Assembly (NCBI RefSeq): GCF_002179965.1
Contig: NZ_NGUQ01000037.1
Coordinates: 124,001-188,000, forward strand
Length of the DNA: 64,000 nucleotides
Reading direction: 5' to 3'
Source: Pandoraea sp. PE-S2T-3
Lineage (GTDB): Bacteria > Pseudomonadota > Gammaproteobacteria > Burkholderiales > Burkholderiaceae
Positions within the stretch are counted from its first letter, which is position 1. Each line of letters opens with the position of its first letter. The notes under the pieces are model-generated. The model ran no database searches. It had not been told where the DNA came from and saw nothing but the letters and a program-made list of their open reading frames with translations. Of this stretch, positions 43,525-52,512 are shown in pieces. Made by a program: the position numbers and the translations under genes.

Positions 43525-44526
43525 ATGGATCTCGACAATTTTCTGGCGCAGGTCACATCGGACGGCCCCATCGCGGGTGTTTCGCTCGCGACGTTACGCG
43601 CGGGCGAGCGGGGCATCGAGCGATATGCCGGCATCCGGGGCTCGCATGATCCTGCCGCCGTCGATGCGCAGACGGTGTTCGAAGCCGCCTCGCTTACCAA
43701 ACCCCTCGTTGCGTTCATCGCCCTTCAATTGATCGAAGAAGGGCGGCTGGATCTGCATCGTCCCTTGATCGATATCTGCGGCGAATACGTCGCGAACGAT
43801 CCGCGCGCTCGCGCGATCACGGCGTTTCACGTTCTCACGCATACCAGTGGCCTGCCGAACATCGTTCGCGACGAGGCACCGCTTCGCACTTACTTCACGC
43901 CCGGTGAACGTTTCAGTTACGGCAGCAGTGCATTCGCGTGGCTTCAGCGGGCAATGGAAACAGTCGGCGGCGCTTCGTTGGAAACACTCGCCTGCGCTCG
44001 CGTCTTCGCGCCCTTGGGGATGCATCACTCAAGCTTGCACTGGCAGGAGCGATTTGCGGAAAACCATGCGCAAGGCCACGAGTGGGAAGGTGAGCCGGTG
44101 CCCAAGCGCCGGTTGCCGACGGCGCAGGCGTCATGGTCGCTGCTGACGACAGCCTTTGACTACATTGTGTTTGTTCAGGCGGTCTTGGCCGGACGCGGTT
44201 TGTCGGACGAGAGCCATGCGGCGTGGTTCGAGCCCCGGGTGAACACCCGGCAGGTCGAGGTAGAGGATCTGCGCGGTGAGTTTCCTGCTGATCCCGCTGT
44301 CGGATGGGGCTTGGGCTGGGGGATCGAGATCGCGCAGCAATGCTGCTTCCACTGGGGCAACAGTCCCGGCTTTCGCGCACTCGTGCTGGCGAATCGCCAG
44401 ACCCGGGATGCCATCGTCTGGTTCGCAAATTCCGCACGCGGTTTGCGACTCGCACACACGGTGGTGCCGTTATCCGTGGCGGGCGAACATCCGTGCATCC
44501 AGTGGTTGAATATCGGGCACTTGTAA
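43525..44526 (+). CDS. Serine hydrolase of the beta-lactamase/class C family
   Basis: A 333-residue protein of the beta-lactamase (PF00144) fold. The catalytic SxxK is SLTK (S56, K59), followed by HVLTHTSGLPN (~107-117) and a FSYGSS motif where class C enzymes have YSN. No signal peptide is visible, so it is likely cytoplasmic and more like an esterase or D-amino peptidase than a true beta-lactamase. The start at ATG 43525 lies 39 bases after the GNAT stop. Confidence 0.8.
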   Translation: MDLDNFLAQVTSDGPIAGVSLATLRAGERGIERYAGIRGSHDPAAVDAQTVFEAASLTKPLVAFIALQLIEEGRLDLHRPLIDICGEYVANDPRARAITAFHVLTHTSGLPNIVRDEAPLRTYFTPGERFSYGSSAFAWLQRAMETVGGASLETLACARVFAPLGMHHSSLHWQERFAENHAQGHEWEGEPVPKRRLPTAQASWSLLTTAFDYIVFVQAVLAGRGLSDESHAAWFEPRVNTRQVEVEDLRGEFPADPAVGWGLGWGIEIAQQCCFHWGNSPGFRALVLANRQTRDAIVWFANSARGLRLAHTVVPLSVAGEHPCIQWLNIGHL

Positions 44527-44539
44527 CGCGTTTCGGTTA

Positions 44540-44571
44540 CACCGTTTCACCGTTTCACCGTTACACCGTTA
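44540..44571. repeat. 8-bp tandem repeat, four copies
   Basis: CACCGTTT, CACCGTTT, CACCGTTA, CACCGTTA lie head to tail between two convergent genes. The last three bases are the stop codon of the minus-strand gene at 44569-45036. Slippage here could change that protein's C-terminus. Confidence 0.85.
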
Positions 44572-45036
44572 CTCCGCCGCAGGCCACCGGTAACCTAGCA
44601 CCGACGAGATCGGATAATCGAGTTCGCGCACTTCGTCCAACTGATTACCGCCGAGCAGATATATCGTCGTGTCGTCATGACGCAAATAGAAGCCGACGTG
44701 CCCGCGCCAACTCGTCGGGTCGTCACGCGTGAGCACGACAACGCAGCCATAGACGGGGGCGTCGATGACCGTGCCCCATTCCAGCCACGAACGCGCCAAC
44801 GCCGATCCCGTCCCGGCAAGCCCTGCACCACCCATGCACCAGTTGATGAACGACGAACACCACGAGATCTTGTCGTCGTAGCCGACCAGATTCGTGGTGT
44901 TGTTGTATTCGACGATCCGGGGATTCGTGTCGCCCTGCGCATAGCGGCGGATGCCGCGCTCGGCATCGGCAATGCGCATCCACTCCGGCGCGGAGGCGGA
45001 CTCAGCGGCGGGTTCGTTCGCGCTCATGTGCTGCAT
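44569..45036 (-). CDS. CHAP/TIGR02594-like cysteine amidohydrolase
   Basis: A 155-residue protein. The core ISWCSSFINWCMGGAGLAGTGSALARSWLEWG (Cys in SWCSSF is the likely nucleophile), then VYGCVVVLTRDDP, GHVGFYLRHDDTTIYLLGGNQ (catalytic His) and a C-terminal YPISSVLGYRWP, match the TIGR02594 family related to CHAP/NlpC peptidoglycan amidases. There is no signal peptide; related proteins are often prophage endolysins or secreted effectors, but no phage or secretion genes are nearby. ATG 45036 and ATG 45027 are both possible starts. Confidence 0.8.
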   Translation of the reverse strand: MQHMSANEPAAESASAPEWMRIADAERGIRRYAQGDTNPRIVEYNNTTNLVGYDDKISWCSSFINWCMGGAGLAGTGSALARSWLEWGTVIDAPVYGCVVVLTRDDPTSWRGHVGFYLRHDDTTIYLLGGNQLDEVRELDYPISSVLGYRWPAAE

Positions 45037-45041
45037 CGCTT

Positions 45042-45776
45042 TCAAGTTCCCGAGAGTGCTTTGGGAACGTTATAGCGCGAACCGTCGTACTCGATCGTGA
45101 CGTTGGGGCGCTTTGCCGTGCTGTCCTTGCTCGCGCAGTCGTTACGCGTGGGTTTATTCGTCGTCGTGACGGTCTTCTCGCTGACGATCAGTTTCGCGTA
45201 ACCGGCTTTGCCGGCCGGGCCGACCGATACCGCGCGCGACGTATCGGAGAAACTGCCTGCACAGTTGCCGTCCCACTCGCCACCGCCTTGTTGCGTCGCC
45301 AGATTGTCGACGACTTTGCGCAGCTTCGCGCCGTCGATGACATACAGGCTGACCGTCGTTTGTGAAAACGGATTCACGCGCGACGATCCTTCATACGTCG
45401 CGCGAACGCCAAAGGCGACGACCTGCGGCGTGAGCCGCCACGGCGCGGTGTCGAGCGAGAGGCTGCGCAGTCGAACGGCGTCCGACGTGATCGCCGACGA
45501 TTCGAAGTGGTGCGCGAGGATCTTGCCCGTCTGGCTATCGGCGACCAGCACTTCGACGTCGTAGACTTTCTCGTCGTCAGTGCTGCCCTTTTGCGGCAGT
45601 GGCAATACGGCTAGCGTTTGTGCGGGGTTCGCGGGCCAGACCTTACAGGCCGCCACCTCGGTATCGACCGTGCGGCCGGGTTGCAACGTCTGCGCCCATG
45701 TTTTGAAGTTGTCTTGGCAATCGGCGTGCGCAAGCAACGGCGCGCAGAGCAGAGCGGAAGCAATGAGGGTTCGCAT
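45042..45776 (-). CDS. Hypothetical secreted protein
   Basis: A 244-residue protein with a clear Sec signal peptide (MRTLIASALLCAPLLAHA) and Cys residues at the mature N-terminus (DCQDNFKTW) and in VAACKVWP and DGNCAGSF, which may form disulfides. The rest is beta-rich with no known motif; similar unnamed periplasmic proteins occur in Burkholderiaceae. The start at 45776 is chosen for the signal peptide. It overlaps or abuts the CHAP-like gene downstream on the same strand, so the two may be co-transcribed. Confidence 0.7.
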   Translation of the reverse strand: MRTLIASALLCAPLLAHADCQDNFKTWAQTLQPGRTVDTEVAACKVWPANPAQTLAVLPLPQKGSTDDEKVYDVEVLVADSQTGKILAHHFESSAITSDAVRLRSLSLDTAPWRLTPQVVAFGVRATYEGSSRVNPFSQTTVSLYVIDGAKLRKVVDNLATQQGGGEWDGNCAGSFSDTSRAVSVGPAGKAGYAKLIVSEKTVTTTNKPTRNDCASKDSTAKRPNVTIEYDGSRYNVPKALSGT

Positions 45777-45854
45777 GGGAATCGGCAGCCGAGTCGTGAC
45801 GTGAGAAAGGTGGCTCATTCTACTGGCGCCTGCGGCTCGCGGCCACAGCGCCAA

Positions 45855-46712
45855 TCAGTTTCTCACCGCCGCGCGAAAGGCCGCCGAGAGGGCGGCAATC
45901 GTTTCGCGTGCGCGCCCGTCCTTGATGCGCGTGTGGAGCAGTACAGGCAAGCGCGGCAAATCAGGCAACCCGAGGCGCGGGCCGACATCGACGGCACCGA
46001 ACGGCAGCATGCGCGGTGCCAGCGCGGCCACCCCCAATCCGGCCATGACGGCGGCTGTGACGGCAGCCACACCGCCGCCCACGAAAATCTCAGTCCATGG
46101 CACTCCGGCGGCGTCGAGCATCTTGCCGGCCATCACGCGCACGCCACAGGGCTCGGCCAGTGTCGCCACCGGCAGCGGCTCGTCGCTGCGATGCTGCCAA
46201 CTTGGCGCCGCAAACCAGCCGAATTTCTCTTCCGCCAGTACTTCGCCGTCGCTGCGTCCGTCGTGCAGGCGCACGATCACGGTATCGAATTCGCGGCGGT
46301 CAAAGCTCTGAAGCAGGTCGCACGACGACCCGATGCGTAGCTCGATCAACAGCTTCGGGTCTTGCGCATTCATGCGGGCGATCAGGGCGGGCAGTTCCGG
46401 GCCGGCGACGTGATCGCTGATGCCGATCGTGAGACGCTGCCGCGTACCGGCGACCGACGATAGCGCCCGGTCGTGCACCTTGAGCAATTCGCGCGCATGC
46501 GCCAAAAATGCCGCGCCTTGCACGGAAAGCTCAACATACCGGGGCGTGCGCTCGAACAGACGAAAGCCGAGCCGGTCTTCCAGCCGTTTGAGCTTGAGAC
46601 TCACGGCGGCCTGTGTGGTGAGCATCGCTTCGGCCGCACGCGTGAAACTGCCGAATTCGGCAATCCGCACGAAAGCGTCGACAGCATCGAGGTCCAGCGG
46701 GCGTCCAATCAT
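45855..46712 (-). CDS. LysR-family transcriptional regulator
   Basis: A 285-residue regulator. The N-terminal HTH is LDAVDAFVRIAEFGSFTRAAEAMLTTQAAVSLKLKRLEDRLGFRLFERTPRYVELSVQG (~7-65), and the effector domain follows. ATG 46712 is taken; TTG 46718 would add two codons. It is divergent from a tautomerase-family gene with a 119-base gap, the usual LysR plus target layout. Confidence 0.9.
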   Translation of the reverse strand: MIGRPLDLDAVDAFVRIAEFGSFTRAAEAMLTTQAAVSLKLKRLEDRLGFRLFERTPRYVELSVQGAAFLAHARELLKVHDRALSSVAGTRQRLTIGISDHVAGPELPALIARMNAQDPKLLIELRIGSSCDLLQSFDRREFDTVIVRLHDGRSDGEVLAEEKFGWFAAPSWQHRSDEPLPVATLAEPCGVRVMAGKMLDAAGVPWTEIFVGGGVAAVTAAVMAGLGVAALAPRMLPFGAVDVGPRLGLPDLPRLPVLLHTRIKDGRARETIAALSAAFRAAVRN

Positions 46713-46736
46713 ATTCAATGCTTATCAATGAAATAA

Positions 46737-46764
46737 TTGGCGATAGCATATCAAAATAGATAAT
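46737..46764 (+). promoter_or_regulatory. Candidate sigma-70 promoter of the tautomerase gene
   Basis: TTGGCG (46737-46742), a 16-base spacer and GATAAT (46759-46764) point to the tautomerase gene. TTATC at 46722-46726 and GATAA at 46759-46763 form a widely spaced inverted repeat that may be the LysR site. Confidence 0.4.
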
Positions 46765-46777
46765 CTGACGTTGCTTC

Positions 46778-46816
46778 TACTGCTTATCTTTACTGCTTAT
46801 CTCTACCGCTCATTTC
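46778..46816. repeat. 13-bp tandem repeat, three copies, in the tautomerase 5' leader
   Basis: TACTGCTTATCTT, TACTGCTTATCTC and TACCGCTCATTTC run head to tail and end just before the AAGGAG site of the tautomerase gene. The first two copies differ by one base; the third matches the second in 10 of 13. Confidence 0.8.
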
Positions 46817-46831
46817 CCAAGGAGCCGAGCC

Positions 46832-47212
46832 ATGCCACTCGTCAGCATTTCCCTTCGTGCCGGAAAGCCGGAAGCGTACCGTCAGGCGATTTTCGATAGC
46901 GTCTATCAGGCCATGCGCGAATCGTTCAACGTGCCCGAGAACGATCAGTTCATGACCATCACGGAGCACGACGCTGCCAACTTCCGGTACGACCCGACTT
47001 ATCAGGGCGTCTCGCGTAGCGACGATGTCATGTTCATCCAGATCACCGCGAACAACACGCGAACGCTGGACCAAAAGAAGGCGTTCTACCGCCGCTTGGT
47101 GGACTTGTTGGGCGAGCGCCCCGGCGTGCGGCCCGACGATGTCTTTATCAGTCTTGTTGAGGTCGCCAAGGAAAATTGGTCGTTCGGCAACGGACTCGCG
47201 CAGTACGCGTGA
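46832..47212 (+). CDS. Tautomerase-family protein
   Basis: A 126-residue protein starting MPLVSISLRAGKPEAYRQAIFDSVYQAMRESFNVPENDQF. After Met removal the N-terminal Pro is the catalytic base typical of the tautomerase superfamily, and the length and HDAANFRYDPTY region fit the Tautomerase_2 branch. ATG 46832 follows AAGGAG. It is divergent from a LysR regulator that probably controls it. Confidence 0.88.
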   Translation: MPLVSISLRAGKPEAYRQAIFDSVYQAMRESFNVPENDQFMTITEHDAANFRYDPTYQGVSRSDDVMFIQITANNTRTLDQKKAFYRRLVDLLGERPGVRPDDVFISLVEVAKENWSFGNGLAQYA

Positions 47213-47243
47213 ACGCCGCATGCCATGCGCATGCGAGTGCGCC

Positions 47244-47870
47244 TCAAAGTGCCTGAAGCCAGTCGTGCCCGGGATGCAGTGTGGCTAACCACTGCCGCAG
47301 ATCGTCTTTCTCGGACGGCGGCAACTTGGGCAACGCGAGACGGAAATCGCGTTCGTCTTTCTCGCGGCGGTGTTTCGCTTTGAAGAGCAACACCGCCGCC
47401 GGGCACAGATAGGGCACGCCGTCGCCGGTTTTCCGGATCACGTCGATGCGCGCGCGCCGCAGGTCCGGGGCGCGCTTATACGCCCACGTGTCTCGTGTGC
47501 CCCGCGTCTCGACCATCATGTCGACGCGCCAGCAACGCTCAGCCAGATCCCCGCCCCACAACTGTGTGATGTCTGCCGCCGGAGACTCGGACGCAGGCAG
47601 GTACTCGACCACGCCATCGCGCACGGTAAAGAACACCAACTCCGCCAGCATGTCCCGGAAGTGACTCACGTCCTCGGGCAGCACTGAGAACTCCAGATCT
47701 TCATGCTCGCGCGTCTGCGTGCCGTGCCACAGATCTAGCGCCCATCCCCCCACGACATACCAGTGCGCCGATGTCGCGCCCAATCGCTGCGCGAGATCGT
47801 TGGGTGTCCATGCGTTCCAGGCATCGTCGGGGAAGGGGGAAATCGGGGCAATCGGCGGGAGAGGAGACAT
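47244..47870 (-). CDS. Aminoglycoside-nucleotidyltransferase-like protein
   Basis: A 208-residue protein. WYVVGGWALDLWHGTQTREHEDLEFSVL (~37-64) is the nucleotidyltransferase signature (GG...W..D...HED.E) of the family that includes ANT(2'')-like and lincosamide nucleotidyltransferase-like proteins. A second acidic site may be RVDMMVE. The C-terminus (YLCPAAVLLFKAKHRREKDERDFRLALPKL) is typical. Family membership does not prove resistance activity. Confidence 0.8.
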   Translation of the reverse strand: MSPLPPIAPISPFPDDAWNAWTPNDLAQRLGATSAHWYVVGGWALDLWHGTQTREHEDLEFSVLPEDVSHFRDMLAELVFFTVRDGVVEYLPASESPAADITQLWGGDLAERCWRVDMMVETRGTRDTWAYKRAPDLRRARIDVIRKTGDGVPYLCPAAVLLFKAKHRREKDERDFRLALPKLPPSEKDDLRQWLATLHPGHDWLQAL

Positions 47871-48085
47871 CGCGTGATCAGCAGAAATGGCAGATCCCGC
47901 ATCTTGCCCGAGATCCCGGAAAACGGAACCACCCAGCTATAACCAATCGATGATGTGCATCCCGAAAGAGTGATATGTATTTTATTTTTTTACAATGTAT
48001 TCTTTTGTAACGATACGTATACATATAAAAGTCACAATTCAGCGATGCCGCTGTCGGGGGATCGCACATTTTTGAGGGGTTTTCC

Positions 48086-48412
48086 ATGAAACTTCGCGCT
48101 GTCTTCAGCGTTGCGCTAACGCTGAGTGCGTCCGGCATGTTCGGCGTACTGACGAATACGGCAACCGCTGCGCCTTCGGCGAGCGAACAGACTTGCCGTG
48201 CTTGCCACGACATGAACGACAAGAAGGTGGGCCCGGCGTTTCGCGCCATTGCGGCGTCGTATCGCGACGACCCGGCGGCGCTGGCGAAAATCAAAAAAAG
48301 CATTGTCGAAGGCAGCAGCGGCAAATGGGGCTCGATCCCGATGCCGCCGAACGCGCTCGCCGATGGCGAAGCCGATCGTTTTGCCGCGTGGGTCATGAGT
48401 CTCAACAAGTAG
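48086..48412 (+). CDS. Periplasmic c-type cytochrome (class I)
   Basis: A 108-residue exported cytochrome. A signal peptide covers ~1-29 (VLTNTATAA). The haem-binding CRACH is C37-H41, and the axial Met is M86 in SIPMPPNALAD. The size and PMPPN loop fit the small c-551/c-552 group that carries electrons to terminal oxidases or denitrifying enzymes. The 215 bases upstream (47871-48085) are strikingly AT-rich and hold TATAAA (48024-48029), probably its promoter. Confidence 0.92.
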   Translation: MKLRAVFSVALTLSASGMFGVLTNTATAAPSASEQTCRACHDMNDKKVGPAFRAIAASYRDDPAALAKIKKSIVEGSSGKWGSIPMPPNALADGEADRFAAWVMSLNK

Positions 48413-48584
48413 TCCTTTGCGGGTGCGCTACCCCGAGCGACTCCGCGTTGTCCCGCATCCCCCAGCCACTACCCACACGAACGAACACCCCCAACCGGAC
48501 CCCGCACACGTTGCCGGGCCACCGGACCACCGTGCCCTGACGTTGCCCGCGACATGACGAGGCGGCGCTCGCACAGGAGGAGAC

Positions 48585-49613
48585 ATGTACAAGAAAGCCT
48601 GCGCTGCGCTGGTTCTGGCGCATTGTTCCGGCGCGTCGTTTGCGCAAACGGGACCAACACTGTCCGGTATCGTCGACAGCTATTTCGAGACCATCCGGGC
48701 GCAGAATCAGACCACACCGCGTATGCAAAGCGGCGGCCTGCAAACCTCGCGATTCGTCTTTCGCGATGTCGAGAAGATCACCGACACGCTGGAAGCTCAA
48801 GCGGTGCTGGAGTGGCGCTTTCGGGTCAACAACGGCACGACGCCGGTGCCGCCGGCGCGCGATGCCTACGTCGCGCTCAAAGGCGACTTCGGACGCTTGC
48901 TGCTCGGGCGCATGCGCGTGACGTCAGCGACCACCTATGGCCGCATCGACCCGACTTACACCGGCAACTACAGCGTCATTACCAACGTCATCGCCTCGTA
49001 CGAGCGCTGGCTCGAGAACAACACCATCAAGTACGAGACGCCGAAGTGGAACGGCTTTCAGGTGATCTCGTCACTGTCGCTGGGCAAGCAGGGGGAGAAC
49101 CTCGCGACCGGTGAGCGCCGCAACAGCGGGCAGGGGACCAGCACGGGTCTGCGCTATTCGACCGGGCCCTGGTTCGCATCGGTGGTCTACGACAACTTCA
49201 ACAATGCGCGGCCGGGCGAGAGCATGCAAGACGTGTGGCTCGTCGGCGAGTACTGGGTTCGCGGGCAGTACAAATTCACGGCGGCCGTGCATCGCTATTC
49301 CGGCATCTATACGTCGGGCAAGCCGTCGCAGCAGGGGTTCGACTGGCAGCTCGGTGGACGCTACCAACTCACGGCCGCCGACGAACTCGTGGTGTCGCTG
49401 GTCAATCGCAACGAGAGCGGTGGCTCGAACGGCGATGCCACCGGGCTATACGTGGGCATCGAACATAGCCTGTCGAAGCGCACACGCCTGTATGCGAGCT
49501 ATGCGCGCATCAACAATCGCGGCAACAGCCGGTACGCGCTGGCGTTCGACATGACGCCGCTGCCCGGTGAAAACACGAGCGCCGTGGCACTGGGGATCAG
49601 CCATGCCTTCTGA
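48585..49613 (+). CDS. Outer-membrane porin (Burkholderiales type)
   Basis: A 342-residue 16-strand-type porin. A short signal ends after GASFAQ. The barrel starts with TGPTLSGIVDSYFE and ends with GISHAF; the C-terminal Phe is the outer-membrane insertion signal. Internal SRFVFRD, GRLLLGRMRVTSATTYGR and GLRYSTGPWFASVVYDNF are typical. AGGAGGAG precedes ATG 48585. It is the first gene of a run with a sulfatase and its activator, so it may admit sulfated compounds. Confidence 0.9.
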   Translation: MYKKACAALVLAHCSGASFAQTGPTLSGIVDSYFETIRAQNQTTPRMQSGGLQTSRFVFRDVEKITDTLEAQAVLEWRFRVNNGTTPVPPARDAYVALKGDFGRLLLGRMRVTSATTYGRIDPTYTGNYSVITNVIASYERWLENNTIKYETPKWNGFQVISSLSLGKQGENLATGERRNSGQGTSTGLRYSTGPWFASVVYDNFNNARPGESMQDVWLVGEYWVRGQYKFTAAVHRYSGIYTSGKPSQQGFDWQLGGRYQLTAADELVVSLVNRNESGGSNGDATGLYVGIEHSLSKRTRLYASYARINNRGNSRYALAFDMTPLPGENTSAVALGISHAF

Positions 49614-49626
49614 TGGGAGCCTGAAC

Positions 49627-51321
49627 GTGAACGATCGAATGACCGTGTGCCGCCGTACGTTGCGCGTGGCGGTGCGCTCGGTGCTCGCCGCGTGCATCAC
49701 GGCGAGCATAGGCGTGAGCGCATGGGCCGCCCCTGCGCAACGCCCGAACATCCTGATGATTCTTGCCGACGATCTCGGGTATTCCGACGTCGGCGCATTC
49801 GGCGGTGAGATTCGCACGCCGAATCTCGATGCGCTCATCGCGTCGGGCCGGATTCTGACGAACTTCCACGTCGCACCCAGTTGCTCGCCCACGCGCGCGA
49901 TGCTGCTCTCCGGGGCCGATCACCATTTGTCCGGCTTGGGCACGATGGCCGAGACGTTGCAGATCTATCAGGTCGGGCAACCGGGTTACGAGGGCTATCT
50001 CAACGAGCGCTCGCTCTCGATCGCCAGTCTGCTGCGAGACGGCGGCTATCACACGTACATGGTGGGCAAGTGGCACCTCGGGCTTACGCCCGGGCAGAGC
50101 CCTCAGGCACGGGGCTTCGAATCGTCGTTCGTCCTGTTGCAAGGCGGCGCCGCACACTTCGGGCCGACGCCGGGAAAGATCACGTCGGCCGATCGCGCGT
50201 CATATCGGGAGAATGGCAACATCGCGCGCCTGCCGGAGACCTTCTATTCGAGCACTGGCTACACCGACAAGCTGATCGGCTACATCGAGCGCAACCGGGC
50301 GGACGGCAAGCCGTTCTTCGCCTATGCCGCGTACACGGCACCGCATTGGCCGCTGCAAGCGCCCGACGAGACGATCGATCACTATCGCGGCCGATACGAT
50401 GCCGGTTACGACGCGATTCGCGACGAGCGCATCGCGCGCCAGAAAGCATTGGGCATCGTGCCGCGCGATTTCAAACCGGCGGCGCAATTGCCTGTGTCAC
50501 CGGCGAACCCCGCGTGGGAGCAATTGACGCCCGATCAACGCAAGACCGAAGCCCGCAAGATGGAGGTGTACGCCGCGATGGTCGAGAGTCTCGACGCGAA
50601 CATCGGACGGCTCATCGACTACCTGAAGGCCAGCGGGCAATTCGACAACACCTTCGTGTTCTTCGCCTCGGACAACGGTCCTTCGGGGGAGCGTGTCGAC
50701 GTGTTCTATCCGGACGGTCCGGATAACGACAACAGTTACGCGAACATGGGCCGTCGCCGCTCGAACATCGCGTTAGGCACGCGCTGGGCCGAGGTCAGTG
50801 CAACGCCGTTCCGCCTGTTCAAGGGCTACCCGGCGGAAGGGGGCGTGAGCGTGCCCGCGATCGTGCGGTTGCCCCGGCAGTCCGTCGGACAAGCGCAGGC
50901 GAACCAACTCGCGTCCGTGCTCGATCTCGCGCCGACGTTCCTGCAACTGGCGGGCGTGAAAAACCCGGGGAGTCGCTATCGCGGTGAGGCGGTCAATCCG
51001 ATGACAGGCAGTTCGTTGTTGCCGTTGCTGACCGGCAGCACGACGACGCATCTGCCCGACGACGCCTTGGTCGGTGAGGAATTTGCGGGCAACCGGTACA
51101 TCCGCGACAACCGCTGGAAGTTGTTGTCGGTGCACCTCAAACAAGGTCCGCAGCCGGTCGCGGGGCCGCCCGACTGGAAGCTCTACGATATGTCGACGGA
51201 TCGCGGCGAAACACAGGATGTCGCCGCCGGCAATCCGGACATCGTGAACCGGTTGAAGCGTGGCTGGCGTGAGTACATGGCGCGTGTCGGCGTAGTGCTG
51301 GCGCCGGGCGTGAACGAGTGA
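49627..51321 (+). CDS. Arylsulfatase-type sulfatase (formylglycine-dependent)
   Basis: A 564-residue exported hydrolase. A signal peptide covers ~1-35. The metal site is NILMILADDLGYSDVG (~41-56), and C86-S-P-T-R90 is the CxPxR motif whose Cys becomes formylglycine. MVGKWHLG and FVFFASDNGPSGE complete the sulfatase fold. GTG 49627 has GGGAG seven bases upstream and starts the signal-bearing form; the ATG at 49639 is also possible. The gene ends overlapping the FGE gene by one base (TGATG), so the sulfatase and its activator are translated together. Substrate unknown. Confidence 0.92.
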   Translation: MNDRMTVCRRTLRVAVRSVLAACITASIGVSAWAAPAQRPNILMILADDLGYSDVGAFGGEIRTPNLDALIASGRILTNFHVAPSCSPTRAMLLSGADHHLSGLGTMAETLQIYQVGQPGYEGYLNERSLSIASLLRDGGYHTYMVGKWHLGLTPGQSPQARGFESSFVLLQGGAAHFGPTPGKITSADRASYRENGNIARLPETFYSSTGYTDKLIGYIERNRADGKPFFAYAAYTAPHWPLQAPDETIDHYRGRYDAGYDAIRDERIARQKALGIVPRDFKPAAQLPVSPANPAWEQLTPDQRKTEARKMEVYAAMVESLDANIGRLIDYLKASGQFDNTFVFFASDNGPSGERVDVFYPDGPDNDNSYANMGRRRSNIALGTRWAEVSATPFRLFKGYPAEGGVSVPAIVRLPRQSVGQAQANQLASVLDLAPTFLQLAGVKNPGSRYRGEAVNPMTGSSLLPLLTGSTTTHLPDDALVGEEFAGNRYIRDNRWKLLSVHLKQGPQPVAGPPDWKLYDMSTDRGETQDVAAGNPDIVNRLKRGWREYMARVGVVLAPGVNE

Positions 51322-52505
51322 TGCGCGGGTTTTCACGTCGCACGGCTTTGTCGGCACTGATCGTCGTGTCGTTGGCCGGTGGTGCAGGCGCGTGGCTGTC
51401 GGCGCACGGTGGCGCGCAGCCGTGGGTGTCTCCAAGAACATCGGTTCCGCGTATCGGCGACGGGCGCAACGGTCCCGAACGCATGGCGTGGATTCCGGCG
51501 CAGCGCTTCCTCATGGGCACGGATAGCCGCCTCTCGCAGCGCAATGAGCGGCCAGCGCACGAGGTGCGGGTCAGCGGCTTCTGGATGGACGTGCACGACG
51601 TGACGAATGCCGAGTTCGCCCGCTTCGTTGCCGCGACCGGCTACGTCACCACCGCCGAGCAGGTGCCGCGCTGGGACGATTTGAAGGTGCAGTTGCCACC
51701 GGGTACACCGGCGCCTGCCCCCGGAGCGCTCGTGCCGGGCGCGATGGTGTTCGTGGGCGCGGATACACGTGTGCCGCTGTTCGATGCCTCGCGCTGGTGG
51801 CGATACGTGCCCGGTGCCAACTGGCGTCATCCGCAGGGGCCGGGCAGTGATCTGGCTGGCAAGGAGGACCATCCTGTCGTGCAGGTGTCGTACGACGATG
51901 CGCGGGCGTATGCCGACTGGGTGGGTAAGCGTCTGCCGACCGAGGCCGAGTGGGAAGTAGCCGCGCGCGGCGGGCTGACGCAGGCCGATTACGTCTGGGG
52001 AGGCAGCAAGACGCCGGATGGGAAGCCGATGGCCAATATCTGGGACGACGATACTCAGCCGTTCCCGGTCACCCGTGCCACCAAGATCGAAGTCGGCACG
52101 CGTCCGGTCGGCAGCTACGCGCCGAATGGCTATGGTCTGTACGACATGGCCGGTAACGTTTGGCAATGGGTGGGGGATTGGTATCGCGCCGACTACTTTG
52201 CGCGGCAGGCCGTCCAGACGAATCGCGGTGAGCGCGTCATCGATCCGCAAGGCCCGGCGCAGAGTTTCGATCCCGATGATGGCGCGACACCAGCCGATGC
52301 GCCGAAGCGCGTGACACGCGGCGGTTCATTTCTCTGTACGGATACGTATTGCAGCGGCTATCGCACGAGCGCGCGGCGGGGCACCGACCCGAGCAATCCG
52401 ATGTCGCACATCGGCTTTCGGCTGGTGATGACGCCGGATCAGTGGGCGGCGCGTACGACTACGGCGACGGCTTCGACAAACGTCCCGGGCTCACACCGGT
52501 ACTGA
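51321..52505 (+). CDS. Formylglycine-generating enzyme (FGE-sulfatase/SUMF1 family), exported
   Basis: A 394-residue copper-oxidase-type activator of sulfatases. The fold is recognised from EVRVSGFWMDVHDVTNAEFARFVAATGYVTTAEQ, DWVGKRLPTEAEWEVAARGG, GLYDMAGNVWQWVGDWY and VTRGGSFLCTDTYCSGYRTSARRGTDPSNPMSHIGFR. The active-site Cys pair is C339 and C344, with the five-residue step known from true FGEs, which separates it from inactive relatives. The N-terminus (GFSRRTALSALIVVSLAGGAGAWLSA) is a signal or anchor with a twin-arginine, so it should act in the periplasm. ATG 51321 overlaps the sulfatase stop. Confidence 0.9.
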   Translation: MRGFSRRTALSALIVVSLAGGAGAWLSAHGGAQPWVSPRTSVPRIGDGRNGPERMAWIPAQRFLMGTDSRLSQRNERPAHEVRVSGFWMDVHDVTNAEFARFVAATGYVTTAEQVPRWDDLKVQLPPGTPAPAPGALVPGAMVFVGADTRVPLFDASRWWRYVPGANWRHPQGPGSDLAGKEDHPVVQVSYDDARAYADWVGKRLPTEAEWEVAARGGLTQADYVWGGSKTPDGKPMANIWDDDTQPFPVTRATKIEVGTRPVGSYAPNGYGLYDMAGNVWQWVGDWYRADYFARQAVQTNRGERVIDPQGPAQSFDPDDGATPADAPKRVTRGGSFLCTDTYCSGYRTSARRGTDPSNPMSHIGFRLVMTPDQWAARTTTATASTNVPGSHRY

Positions 52506-52512
52506 AATGAAA

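Noticed and set aside
44569-45036. CHAP-like protein as a prophage endolysin
   Set aside because: No holin, spanin, tail or integrase gene lies nearby; neighbours are ordinary chromosomal genes.
47244-47870. Calling this an acquired aminoglycoside-resistance gene
   Set aside because: Only the general nucleotidyltransferase signature is seen, with no integron, cassette site or mobile element around it.
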